From the NCBI GenBank assembly GCA_020722205.1, contig DYLF01000017.1, positions 1-40,405 on the forward strand: a DNA stretch of 40,405 nt, written 5' to 3'. Shown piece by piece: positions 23,611 through 32,135 of the stretch. This stretch comes from Desulfobacca acetoxidans. GTDB lineage: Bacteria > Desulfobacterota > Desulfobaccia > Desulfobaccales > 0-14-0-80-60-11. Under the pieces are notes generated by a model. The model was not told the DNA's origin and made no database searches. It worked only from the letters and a program-made list of their open reading frames with translations. How positions within the stretch are numbered: the stretch's first letter is position 1; each line of letters opens with the position of its first letter. The position numbers were made by a program, and so were the translations under genes.

Positions 23611-25008
23611 ATGCACCTGAAGAAAAAGAATGGTGGCGGTAAGCGGGGAAGCTCGTCTCCGCCGGGGGCTCGCACGCTGGCGGTGCGCATCCTGGCAGCG
23701 GCGGCGGCTCAAAAAGTTGCAGTGGAGGACCTGTTGGCCGAAACTTTAAGGAGTCACCCGGCCTTACCGCGGGTAGAGCGGGCCTTGGTGCTGGAACTGG
23801 TACAGGGGGTGAAAAGGTGGGAGATCCGATTGGATTATATTTTAAGCCAGATAAGCCGCCGGCCGTTGCAGAAACTGCATCCGCTGGTGTTGATCATCCT
23901 GCGGCTGGCAGCATATCAGCTCCTTTTTCTGGACCGGGTGCCGGCGCATGCGGCTGTGTCAGAGGCCGGGCGGTTGGCGAAGACATGGCATTTGCCCCAA
24001 ACCTTGGTGGGGTTTATCAATGGGGTGTTGCGGCGTTTGGCCGCGGGGGAGATGCCGCCTTTACCGCCCCTGGAAAGCGATTCGGTCTGGGCTCTGAGTG
24101 TGGAGAGCGCTCATCCACCCTGGTTGGTGGCACTTTGGTTGGAGCGCTACGGCCTTTCTCTCACCCGGAGCAAACTGGCGGCGAATAATCAGATACCTCC
24201 CCTGACCATACGGGTTAACACTCTGAAGACTGACCCCGCCGCCCTGAGGGAGCGGTTGTGGCAGGAGGGTGTGGAGGCGGTTCCCTGTCGGTTTTCTCCG
24301 GTTGGCCTCCATCTGCTCAGGTTTGAGGCGCCGCCCCTCAGCCTCCCCTCTTTCCGGGACGGTCTCTGGCTTTTTCAGGATGAAGGGGCCCAGCTGGTGT
24401 CCGCCTTGTTGCCGCTTTTGCCTGGCCAGCGAGTAGCGGAACTCGGGGCGGGGCGTGGGGGCAAGACCACCTATCTGGCTGAAAGGCTGGGCCGGGACGG
24501 CCAGGTTCTGGCTCTGGACAGACATCATGGGCGGTTGCGGGACCTGGCGGCTCTCGCCCAGCGCTGGGGGACTGCAGTCATTCAGCCTTTGCGGGCCGAT
24601 GCTACCATTTCCTTACCGCTGCACCCATGCTCTTTGGATGCGGTAATGATTGACGCTCCCTGTTCGGCTCTGGGGATCATAAGGCGCCACCCGGAAATCA
24701 AAACCCGGTTAAAGAAGGAGGAGCTGGCCACGTTTCCTCCCCGCCAACTGGCCATGTTGCACCAGGCCGCCTCACTGGTGCGCCGCGGAGGACATCTGCT
24801 TTACATCACTTGCACTACCGAGCCGGAGGAAAACCAGGAAGTGGTTGCCACGTTTCTGGCTGGGCATCCGGAGTTCCACCTGAGCAGCCGGCCTGACCTG
24901 CTGCCGTTGACCGCCGCTCCTTGCTTTAAGCCTTCGGGCTTCTTTATTTCCTCACCGGAGGAACTTAATCTGGATGGTTTTTTTGGGGCCTTATTGGTGA
25001 GAAAGTGA
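23611..25008 (+). CDS. rsmB: 16S rRNA (cytosine-967 C5)-methyltransferase
   Basis: Methylates C967 of 16S rRNA. 465 residues: an N-terminal NusB-like helical domain (roughly 15-150, with LPRVERALVLELVQGVKRW and HAAVSEAGRLAK) and a C-terminal Rossmann methyltransferase. SAM motif VAELGAGRGGKTTYLAERL is followed by the catalytic region MIDAPCSALGIIRRHPEIK and YITCTTEPEENQEVV, giving both RNA-m5C cysteines. The start is uncertain: GTG 23608 or ATG 23611, both after weak ribosome-site sequence. Stands alone. Confidence 0.93.
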   Translation: MHLKKKNGGGKRGSSSPPGARTLAVRILAAAAAQKVAVEDLLAETLRSHPALPRVERALVLELVQGVKRWEIRLDYILSQISRRPLQKLHPLVLIILRLAAYQLLFLDRVPAHAAVSEAGRLAKTWHLPQTLVGFINGVLRRLAAGEMPPLPPLESDSVWALSVESAHPPWLVALWLERYGLSLTRSKLAANNQIPPLTIRVNTLKTDPAALRERLWQEGVEAVPCRFSPVGLHLLRFEAPPLSLPSFRDGLWLFQDEGAQLVSALLPLLPGQRVAELGAGRGGKTTYLAERLGRDGQVLALDRHHGRLRDLAALAQRWGTAVIQPLRADATISLPLHPCSLDAVMIDAPCSALGIIRRHPEIKTRLKKEELATFPPRQLAMLHQAASLVRRGGHLLYITCTTEPEENQEVVATFLAGHPEFHLSSRPDLLPLTAAPCFKPSGFFISSPEELNLDGFFGALLVRK

Positions 25009-25034
25009 GGAAGGGGAGCGGCTTGGGCGTGGCG

Positions 25035-27815
25035 TTATGAATTCAGAACTTCGGCCACTTTCTGGGAGAGAACTTCCACGGTATAGGGTTTTTGGATGAA
25101 TCCCTGGGCCCTAGGTTTGCCCTGGGTATCGGTTTCCCCATAGCCGCTGGAAAAGATAACTTTGACGTCAGGATCAAGGGCTTTCAGACACTCATAGGTT
25201 TGCTGGCCGTTTAGGCCGGGCATGATCAGATCCAACAGCACCAGATCAATGGAATGGCTTTTTTCTTTGAAAATCTCCAGGGCCTTGGCGCCGTCCGAGG
25301 CCGTCAACACCCGGTAGCCCAGGCGCTCCAGGAGCTTGGCCGCCACCCTGCGCAGCACCGGTTCGTCGTCCACCAACAGGATGGTGCCCTGGCCATAAAC
25401 GAGGGGGCGATCTTCGGGATGGGATTCTGCCGGCAGACGGGAGGATTGGGGCAGGTAAATGGTAAAGGTGGTGCCCTGGCCCAATTGGCTGGCGACCTCC
25501 ATGAAACCCTGATGATTTCTGATGGTGCTGTAGGCGGTGGCCAGACCCAGGCCGGTGCCTTGGCCGGCGGTTTTGGTGGTAAAAAAAGGCTCAAAAATGT
25601 GTTTCAATGTCTCTTCATCAATGCCCACCCCGGTGTCTCTCACCATCAGGCGGATGTAGGCTCCAGGGTTCAGGCCCGGCGGCAGGCCGTCTCCGGCATT
25701 GAGGACCACCGTGGTGGTGTGCAAATTGATTTCGCCGCCGTCAGGCATGGCCTGCCAGGCGTTGACCAGGAGATTCATCAGTACTTGCCGAATTTGGGTG
25801 GCATCCACTTCCACGGCGGCGGGGGCGGCCAGCAGCTGGAGGTTCATTTGGACATCCCGATGGGTGCGAGCGAAGACGTCGGCAGTCTGGTTAACCAGGT
25901 GGTTGAGATTGACGGGCCGCACTTCGACCGGGGTTTCCCGCGCCAAAGTCAGCAGCTGTCGGGTCAGTTCGCTGCCGGCCTGTACCTGCCCGATGATCTC
26001 GTGCAGTTCCACCTGAAGGGGACTGTCATCATCGAGCTGGTTAAGGATGAGCCTGGCCAAGCCCATGATGACCATGAGAAGGTTGTTGAAGTTGTGGGCC
26101 AGTCCGCCGGCCATGGTGGCGATGGTTTCCAGCCGCTGGGCATTCTGCAGGTGTTTCTGCAGGTTTTCTTCTTCGGAACAGTTGCGGCTTAGGGAGACCG
26201 AACCCAGCACTTCGCCCTGTTGGTCGATGAGTTTGCGGATAGACAAGCGTGTCGGGCAGGGGTAGCCGTCTTTATGGCGCAGCACCACCCGGCGGCTGTG
26301 CACCTCGCCCTTCTCCCGGAGTTCAGAGAGGACCTGTTGTCTCTCCTCCTCGGCGGCGTAAAGCAGCGAGTAGTGCTGGCCCGTCAGCTCCTGGGGGAGA
26401 TAGCCGAATTCCTTGCTGACCTGGGGATTAAGATAGGTGAAGTAGCCTTTGCGGTCCACCACCGAGATGACCAGCGGAGCGGCCTCCAAAACATCGTGGA
26501 GAAACTGAGAGGTTTGGGCCAATTCCTCCTGGGCCTGTTTGAGGAGAGTGATGTCGCGGGCCACATAGACAGCTCCCCTGAGTTGGCCATTTTCCAGGGA
26601 GAGGGGATGGGTGGCAAGGTGGAAGATGCGCTCAGAGATGTCATCGTGCCACTCCCCCTCGGTTCGGGCGCCGGTGCGCAGAGTTTCAGGGTTGGTGAAG
26701 AAGGGCGGTGGGTTCTCCATATGACGAGCCAGTTCCTCACATGATTTTCCCTGGGCGGCCTCAGGCGGCAGCATGAGATATTCGGCCGCGGCGCGGTTCA
26801 AGGAAGTCAGGCGGTTTTCCGCGTCCACCAGGAACAGCAACTCCGGGATGGCATCAAAGGTGTTTTCCCACTCGGTGCGGGAGATGGTGGTTTCCTTCAG
26901 TCGGGCTACCAAGCGGTTCAAGCTCTGAGCCATTTCCCCCCACTCATCCTGGCCCAGAGAGGGAACGCGGTAGTCCAGGTTGCCCTCGTCCATAGCGCGA
27001 GCCGCGGCGCTCAATTCCCGCACTCCCCGGGTAAGACGGCGAGCCAGGAGCAGACTGACCATGATTCCCAGGATGGTCGAAGCGCTCAGAAGAGCGACCA
27101 TGAAGTTGCGGAAATGGGTGAAACGAGTGGCCACAATGGCCTTAGCCAGATTAAGATGGGCGGCCAGGGCCCCGGTGATGGCGCCGGCGGCCGGGTTGAT
27201 TTCTTCCAGATGGGCGATGGCGCCCACCGAGAGGTGAACGCCATCTGAGGTGGCTCTATTAACCGGGGCAAAGAACACGAATTGGTCCCGCGCCCTGTCG
27301 GGTGAGTCGAGTCTGTGCCAATAGCCCCAAGAATATGCTCCTCCTAACTGTTGTTTGACAATTTCGCCCAACTTGGGGTTGGCTGCTGTCAGTTCCTCGA
27401 GGGACCGGTTCTCCCACTCCGGTTGGTGATTTACCAGGCAGGCCCCCCGGCGGCTGTCCATCACCATAGTGTAGCCGGTTTGCCCGAGAGGCTGGAGGGC
27501 AATGCGGCGAAACTCGGGATTGGTGCGTAGTTCGGCCAGCTTGGCGGAAGGATGGGCCGTGAGATAGAGTTCCAGTTGGAGGGCCACAGCCAGCGCTTTT
27601 TGGCGGACCATAAGGGTAAAAAACTCCTGCACCTGCGCGGTTACGCGGCTGGCTTCCTGTTGTTGCAAGACGGCCAGTTTCTGATTGAGGTCATGGACAA
27701 TATGGTCGGCCAAAAGCCAGATTCCGAGGCCCATCCCCAAAAGCGGTATAAAACCGGCCAAGGCTGCCCAAATGATCAGTTTGCTTCTATAAGACAGAAC
27801 TTTTTTCCGCGTCAT
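25035..27815 (-). CDS. Hybrid sensor histidine kinase with response-regulator receiver
   Basis: 926 residues. Two membrane segments (about 13-35 and 240-262) flank a periplasmic ligand domain of ~200 residues with a Cache-like GYTMVMDSRRGACLVN. Then come HAMP (LARRLTRGVRELSAAARAMDEGNLDYRV), two PAS domains (TFDAIPELLFLVDAENRLTSLN; VLEAAPLVISVVDRKGYFTYLN), and the NtrB-like kinase core (H-box AGGLAHNFNNLLMVI, N-box QVLMNLLVNAWQAM, G1 DTGVGIDEETLKHIFEPFFTTK, G2 GQGTGLGLATAYS). A receiver follows with TILLVDDEP, phosphoacceptor VLLDLIMPGLNG and IQKPYT. It is probably a phosphorelay sensor. It lies downstream of a substrate-binding protein gene on the same strand, which could supply its ligand. 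No separate response regulator is nearby. Confidence 0.93.
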   Translation of the reverse strand: MTRKKVLSYRSKLIIWAALAGFIPLLGMGLGIWLLADHIVHDLNQKLAVLQQQEASRVTAQVQEFFTLMVRQKALAVALQLELYLTAHPSAKLAELRTNPEFRRIALQPLGQTGYTMVMDSRRGACLVNHQPEWENRSLEELTAANPKLGEIVKQQLGGAYSWGYWHRLDSPDRARDQFVFFAPVNRATSDGVHLSVGAIAHLEEINPAAGAITGALAAHLNLAKAIVATRFTHFRNFMVALLSASTILGIMVSLLLARRLTRGVRELSAAARAMDEGNLDYRVPSLGQDEWGEMAQSLNRLVARLKETTISRTEWENTFDAIPELLFLVDAENRLTSLNRAAAEYLMLPPEAAQGKSCEELARHMENPPPFFTNPETLRTGARTEGEWHDDISERIFHLATHPLSLENGQLRGAVYVARDITLLKQAQEELAQTSQFLHDVLEAAPLVISVVDRKGYFTYLNPQVSKEFGYLPQELTGQHYSLLYAAEEERQQVLSELREKGEVHSRRVVLRHKDGYPCPTRLSIRKLIDQQGEVLGSVSLSRNCSEEENLQKHLQNAQRLETIATMAGGLAHNFNNLLMVIMGLARLILNQLDDDSPLQVELHEIIGQVQAGSELTRQLLTLARETPVEVRPVNLNHLVNQTADVFARTHRDVQMNLQLLAAPAAVEVDATQIRQVLMNLLVNAWQAMPDGGEINLHTTTVVLNAGDGLPPGLNPGAYIRLMVRDTGVGIDEETLKHIFEPFFTTKTAGQGTGLGLATAYSTIRNHQGFMEVASQLGQGTTFTIYLPQSSRLPAESHPEDRPLVYGQGTILLVDDEPVLRRVAAKLLERLGYRVLTASDGAKALEIFKEKSHSIDLVLLDLIMPGLNGQQTYECLKALDPDVKVIFSSGYGETDTQGKPRAQGFIQKPYTVEVLSQKVAEVLNS

Positions 27816-27910
27816 ATTCGATTAGGTAATGTCGGCTTCTGCTCGATTTTTAGGGGGCAGAAAACCATCCCCGGCGGTCAGGCGACTCCCCCCCCGGGGG
27901 AGAGGGGATG

Positions 27911-27964
27911 AAAGACCGATGGCCTCCTTGATCTTTGATAAACAAGATTCTTCAGGGTGCGAAA
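27911..27964 (-). repeat. Dispersed 54-bp intergenic repeat, copy 2
   Basis: AAAGACCGATGGCCTCCTTG... TTCTTCAGGGTGCGAAA, 50 of 54 identical to 6971-7024 and in the same orientation. It lies in the 215-bp gap between the substrate-binding protein gene and the sensor kinase, beside a C/G-rich run (CCCCCCCCGGGGGAGAGGGG). Confidence 0.8.
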
Positions 27965-28030
27965 TTGGTTAATAAGTTCCCCGGTTATCGGCGCACTGCC
28001 GAAAGAACAAACCTTATAAATCCAGAAGAA

Positions 28031-29029
28031 TCATTGGAGCAAGTTATTGGCCAGACTGAGAAGGGAGCGGTTCAGCTTCAGATTCAGGGTCTTGGCCGTT
28101 TTTAGATTCAGGGTTAATTTTTTCAAGCGCGGCTTTTCCGGCGGCACCAGACCTGGGGGGACGCCAGCCAGTATTCTGCCGGCCTGCCGACCGGCTTGCC
28201 GGCCGATGTCATAAAAGTCACAATGGTAGGCGAGAAGGGCGCCAAAGGGCACCAGGTCACCAGCCACCACCTGCACCGGGATACCGGCCTTGGCGGCCTC
28301 CCGGCAAATAATCTGTAAATTCTGAGGCAAATCCAGGATGGGGTCGGTGGGAGTAATCAGGACGTCAATCCGTTGGGCCAACAGAGGCGCCAGGCCCGCC
28401 GGCAAGTCTTTTAGCTGCTCCCCTGAAACGGTTTGGCTGAACACCTTTAACCCTAACAATTGCGCCGCCTCCTTCATTTCCCGCGCCGTGGCCACAGCCT
28501 GGGGGGTCTGAGGACAATAAAGGATCCCCAGCCTTTTTATTTTTGGCACGGCGAGACGCAACATCTGTAGTTGCTCCAGGGCCGGGACCTCCATGCTGAC
28601 CCCGGTGAAGTGGACGTCCTTTGCCAGTTCCAGTCTCTGCAAGCCGGTGGCTGCGGGCGCGCCGACAATGCTGTAAACTGTAGAGATATCCAGATCTTTA
28701 GTGGTCTGCAAGGCCGCCAAGGCCGGGATTGTGCCAAGACAGATCAATAGCCGCGCCCCGGCTTGCACCAGCTCCTGAGCAGCCAAAACGGCCCGCTCAG
28801 GTTGGTTAGCCACCGTAATGCCTTTGAGCCTGATGCTGAGGCCATCATGATAACCGGCCTCCTTAAGGCCATCGATAACTCCCTGGTAGGTCAGATTGTA
28901 GGCCTCCACCTCCGTTGACCCTTGAATAATCCCCACCAGCGGCAGAGAAAAGAACAGAGCATCCTGGCAAGCGCAGCCGCAGAGGCCCAGACAGAGAAAC
29001 AAGAACCTGATAATCCTGAGGCGCACCAT
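28031..29029 (-). CDS. ABC-type substrate-binding protein (TrpX/PF04392 type)
   Basis: 332 residues. The N-terminus MVRLRIIRFLFLCLGLCGC is a secretion signal, probably a lipoprotein signal with Cys 19 as the attachment site. The rest follows the PF04392 periplasmic-binding fold: PLVGIIQGSTEVEAYNLTYQGVIDGLKEAGY, AGARLLICLGTIPALAAL, FTGVSMEVPALEQLQMLRLAVPKIKRLGILY, RIDVLITPTDP and PVQVVAGDLVPFGALLAYHCDFYDIGRQAG. Relatives bind aromatic amino acids or unknown ligands. No permease or ATPase genes are adjacent; instead a sensor kinase follows. This suggests a sensory rather than transport role, which is inference. Confidence 0.85.
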   Translation of the reverse strand: MVRLRIIRFLFLCLGLCGCACQDALFFSLPLVGIIQGSTEVEAYNLTYQGVIDGLKEAGYHDGLSIRLKGITVANQPERAVLAAQELVQAGARLLICLGTIPALAALQTTKDLDISTVYSIVGAPAATGLQRLELAKDVHFTGVSMEVPALEQLQMLRLAVPKIKRLGILYCPQTPQAVATAREMKEAAQLLGLKVFSQTVSGEQLKDLPAGLAPLLAQRIDVLITPTDPILDLPQNLQIICREAAKAGIPVQVVAGDLVPFGALLAYHCDFYDIGRQAGRQAGRILAGVPPGLVPPEKPRLKKLTLNLKTAKTLNLKLNRSLLSLANNLLQ

Positions 29030-29363
29030 ATCCCAAGGTTAGGTCGTTTTGTCGGCAAGTATTTCTTGACACTTTATGTATCGGCTTCTCTTTCCGACAA
29101 CTTAACCTTCTTCTTCCGTTGACCTGGAAAATTATCAGTTTAGCTGCCCAAGGGCGGCGTTCCCAGCTTTGGCGCGGCCGCGGTTTTTCGGTTTAAACGA
29201 CAAAATTGAAGGGGTCATGGCAAGCGGTCGGTAAAAACGATTTATCCGATAAATCTCTTTGGCTCACCTGATGGTTGATAATAAAAAAATATTTTGAAAA
29301 AAAATTTGATTAGTAATTTATTTTTTTATAAGATAGGCCGACTTTAGGGAGGAAGGTTCATTC
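29030..29363. promoter_or_regulatory. 334-bp divergent control region with inverted repeats
   Basis: No gene. Inverted repeat TTGTCGGCAAG...CTTTCCGACAA (29049-29059 and 29090-29100, one mismatch) lies just upstream of the substrate-binding gene. A 17-bp palindrome GATTTATCCGATAAATC is at 29239-29255. Then a very AT-rich block (29279-29334) with TATAAG and a GGGAGGAAGG ribosome site leads into the RpiR gene. The palindrome is a plausible operator for that regulator. Confidence 0.45.
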
Positions 29364-30248
29364 ATGCCAGAAGTGTCAATGATCGCTCCGCACACTGAAG
29401 TGCCACCAAGCAGTGCGCTTATTCGTCTACGCGGTCTCTATTCTTCCCTGCGGGCGGCTCTGCAAAGAGTTGGGGACTTGATTTTGGCGCAGCCGGAGAT
29501 GGCCATTTATGCCTCGGTGAACGAGGTGGCAGCGGCAGCAGGGGTGAGTGAGGCGACGGTGATGCGGTTTTGCCGGACATTGGGGTTTCGGGGTTTTCAG
29601 GATTTCAAGATCGCCTTGGCGCGGGAGTTGGTGTCCCCCTTGCAGCGGTTGCACGAAGAGGTGGCGGAGGGCGATGATGCGGCGACCATTGTCCGCAAGG
29701 TTTTCCAGGCCAATATCAACGCCTTGCAGGACACCCTGGAGATTCTCAACCTGAAGGCGATGGAGGAGGCGGCCCATTGGATGTTGGCGGCGCGTCAGGT
29801 TTGGGTCATCGGGGTGGGCACCTCCGGGCCTATTGTGCGGGATGCGGGGAACAAATTTTTTCGCTTGGGGCTGGATGTGCACAGTCAGACGGATGCTCAC
29901 CTGATGATGATGCAGGCTGCGCTTCTCACCTGTGAAGACGTGATGCTGGCGGTGTCGCATTCCGGCAGCACCCGGGATCCGGTGGAGACCGCGAAGGTGG
30001 CCAAGGCTGCTGGGGCCAGGATTATCTGCATCACCAATAACTCCCTCTCACCACTCACCCGGGTGTCTGACTTGGTGTTGGTGACCGCCGCCCGGGAGAC
30101 CCGCTTTCGCCAGGAGGCCATGGCGGCCCGTCTCTGCCAGACCAGCATCATTGACAGCCTTTATACCCTGATGGCTTTGGCCCGCTCGGAGACGGCCCTG
30201 GAGAATCTGGCCAAAATCGAGAATGTCATTGTTGCTAAGCAGTATTAG
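29364..30248 (+). CDS. MurR/RpiR-family transcription regulator
   Basis: 294 residues. An N-terminal HTH_6 domain (about 20-95, with NEVAAAAGVSEATVMRFCRTLGFRGFQDFK as the recognition region) is joined to a C-terminal SIS sugar-isomerase domain (VWVIGVGTSGPIVRDAGNKFFRLGLDV, LAVSHSGSTRDPVETAKVAKAAGARIICITN). Such proteins sense sugar phosphates and repress or activate sugar-metabolism genes. A class II aldolase gene follows 102 bp downstream and is a likely target. GGGAGGAAGG precedes the ATG. Confidence 0.92.
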   Translation: MPEVSMIAPHTEVPPSSALIRLRGLYSSLRAALQRVGDLILAQPEMAIYASVNEVAAAAGVSEATVMRFCRTLGFRGFQDFKIALARELVSPLQRLHEEVAEGDDAATIVRKVFQANINALQDTLEILNLKAMEEAAHWMLAARQVWVIGVGTSGPIVRDAGNKFFRLGLDVHSQTDAHLMMMQAALLTCEDVMLAVSHSGSTRDPVETAKVAKAAGARIICITNNSLSPLTRVSDLVLVTAARETRFRQEAMAARLCQTSIIDSLYTLMALARSETALENLAKIENVIVAKQY

Positions 30249-30350
30249 ACGGGGAGAGGTGAGCTTTTGGCTGAAAGTTTTTAGTGAACCCCAATTCTTA
30301 AGTTGAGACTCGGAACCTGAGACGAAAGATTTTTGACTGCGGACATTGGA

Positions 30351-30998
30351 ATGCAGACGGAACGGCAAGTAAAGCAGTGGATTGTGCGAATCTGCCGGAT
30401 GCTGCACCAGAAGGATCTGATAGCCGCCACGGATGGTAACGTCAGCGTCAAGGTGGGAAACAAACTGCTCACCACCCCCAGCGGGGTAAATAAGGGATTT
30501 TTGGAAGAAAAGCAGATTATTACGGTGGACTTGGAAGGACGGCTGTTGGAGGGGACGGGCCAGCCCACTTCGGAGTTGGAGATGCATCTGCTGGTGTATC
30601 GCCTCCGACCGGAGGTGGGGGCGGTGGTGCATGCGCATCCGCCTCTGATCACCGGCTTTTCCATTGCCGGCGTTTCTCTGGAGGAGTTTATCCTGCCGGA
30701 GGTGGTCATGACCATGGGGGTGATTCCCACCGCTGCTTATGCCACCCCGGCCACCGGGGAGGTGGCGGAAGTTATCCGGGAGCTGATAAAGGGGTACGAC
30801 GCTTTGATCCTGGAGCGTCACGGGGCGGTGACGGTAGGGCTGGACCTGATGGAGGCTTACAACAAGATGGAGAAGCTCGAACACACCGCCCTGGTCATCC
30901 TGACGGCCTTGCAACTCGGCCGGGTGCGCCTGCTGCCCCCCCGGGAGGTGGAAAAGCTTATTCAGTTCCGGGTGGTCAAAGGACTGAAGCCCCCTTAG
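30351..30998 (+). CDS. Class II aldolase / fuculose-phosphate aldolase family
   Basis: 215 residues of the L-fuculose-1-phosphate aldolase / AraD family. The zinc ligands are visible: VVHAHPP (His 94, His 96) and LERHGAVTVG (His 157), with Glu 75 in QPTSELEMH as the catalytic acid/base position. GNVSVKVGNKLLTTPSG forms the phosphate site. The reaction would cleave a sugar phosphate to dihydroxyacetone phosphate and an aldehyde, or act on a related substrate such as methylthioribulose-phosphate; the exact substrate is not readable. The track starts 6 codons earlier at a TTG; ATG 30351 is preferred. It lies behind the RpiR regulator. Confidence 0.85.
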   Translation: MQTERQVKQWIVRICRMLHQKDLIAATDGNVSVKVGNKLLTTPSGVNKGFLEEKQIITVDLEGRLLEGTGQPTSELEMHLLVYRLRPEVGAVVHAHPPLITGFSIAGVSLEEFILPEVVMTMGVIPTAAYATPATGEVAEVIRELIKGYDALILERHGAVTVGLDLMEAYNKMEKLEHTALVILTALQLGRVRLLPPREVEKLIQFRVVKGLKPP

Positions 30999-31062
30999 AA
31001 GTGGGTTTTGGGTTTTTAGGTGTTGGGTATCGGCATTTTAATTACCTCCGTGAACTTACTCA

Positions 31063-32124
31063 ATGTCTGCAAATCTTCCGTCCCGCGTCCTGTTGGCTGC
31101 CTACTCCCCCTACCCTCCCCTGGCGGAAAGCCTGGCGGCCGCTTTGGGTCGCCTCGGCGTGGATAGCCGTATCTTTCATGCCTGGCTGTGCAACACCTGG
31201 TTCGATCGCCTGATCATCCACCCCCTCAACCATTATGCCCACAGCTTGCGTCTGACGCCAAAAGGGGTGACTCTTCTGGCCGGGCATCCCAAGTCCCACA
31301 AGGAGTGGCGCAGCCGGAAATTTTTGGAGTTGCAGCGACAGTATCAGCCGGACCTGGTGCTGCTCACCGGCATTTTGCGGTTCAAGCCGGAGGTCTTGCA
31401 GGTGCTTAACCAATCCGCTACGGTGTTTTACTGGTTTACGGAAGCGGAGCACCGCTTTTCAGAGGTGGTGCACGAGTTACCTTATTATCATCATGTCTTC
31501 TTTCTCTCTTCCCTGGGTCTTAAGCAGGCACGGGCTTTGGGTTACACCAAGGTGTCTCTTTTGCAGCATGCGGTGGACACCGGGGCCTTTCGCCCCCTAA
31601 AGCTTCCCCTCCTTCACGACTGGTGTTTTGTGGGTCAGTGGCATGAACGCCGCCAGCGATATGTGGCAGGCCTGGCTGAGGTATCTCGGCGGTTTGTCAT
31701 CTACGGCCCCCGCTGGCGCAAGCATAATCTGTGCAGGCCGGTTATATTTTCCCGCATTAAGGGGCAGGGTCTCTGGGGGGAAGATCTGATCAGGCTCTAC
31801 AATCAGACCCGGGTGGTCATCAACATTTCCGTTTGGGCTGATGAGGCTGGTGGAGGATGGGGGGTGAACCAGCGGCTGCTGGAGGCGCCGGCCTGCGGCG
31901 CTTGTCTGTTGAGCGATTACAACCGGGACGCCGAGCTTCTATTGACTCCCGGTCGGGACTTTATCAGCGCCAAGAGTCTGGCGGAGATGCAAGAGTGGCT
32001 GGCGGTTTTGTTGGCCGATGAGGCGAAACGCTCAGCAATTGCCCGCCAGGGATGCGAGCGGGCCTCCCGGCTGCGCAATTATGACGACCTGGTGGCGGAG
32101 GTCTTACAGCAGTACAGAAGCTGA
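31063..32124 (+). CDS. CgeB-like glycosyltransferase
   Basis: 353 residues. The sequence follows the spore-protein CgeB/Glyco_trans_1_2 type of GT-B protein: an N-terminal half with RVLLAAYSPYPPLAESLAAALGRLGVDSRIFHAW and DLVLLTGILRFKPEVLQ, VFYWFTEAEHRF, LGLKQARALGYTKVSLLQHAVD, WCFVGQWHERRQRYVAGL, then the C-terminal INISVWADEAGGGWGVNQRLLEAPACGACLLSDYNRDAELLL, which holds the donor-binding Glu. It presumably transfers a sugar to a surface or carbohydrate acceptor. It is 64 bp after the aldolase on the same strand and convergent with the binding-protein gene. Confidence 0.82.
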   Translation: MSANLPSRVLLAAYSPYPPLAESLAAALGRLGVDSRIFHAWLCNTWFDRLIIHPLNHYAHSLRLTPKGVTLLAGHPKSHKEWRSRKFLELQRQYQPDLVLLTGILRFKPEVLQVLNQSATVFYWFTEAEHRFSEVVHELPYYHHVFFLSSLGLKQARALGYTKVSLLQHAVDTGAFRPLKLPLLHDWCFVGQWHERRQRYVAGLAEVSRRFVIYGPRWRKHNLCRPVIFSRIKGQGLWGEDLIRLYNQTRVVINISVWADEAGGGWGVNQRLLEAPACGACLLSDYNRDAELLLTPGRDFISAKSLAEMQEWLAVLLADEAKRSAIARQGCERASRLRNYDDLVAEVLQQYRS

Positions 32125-32135
32125 CCCTCTTAGCA

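Noticed and set aside
30048-30914. 288-codon minus-strand ORF over the RpiR and aldolase genes
   Set aside because: Antisense shadow; both plus-strand genes have clear family motifs.
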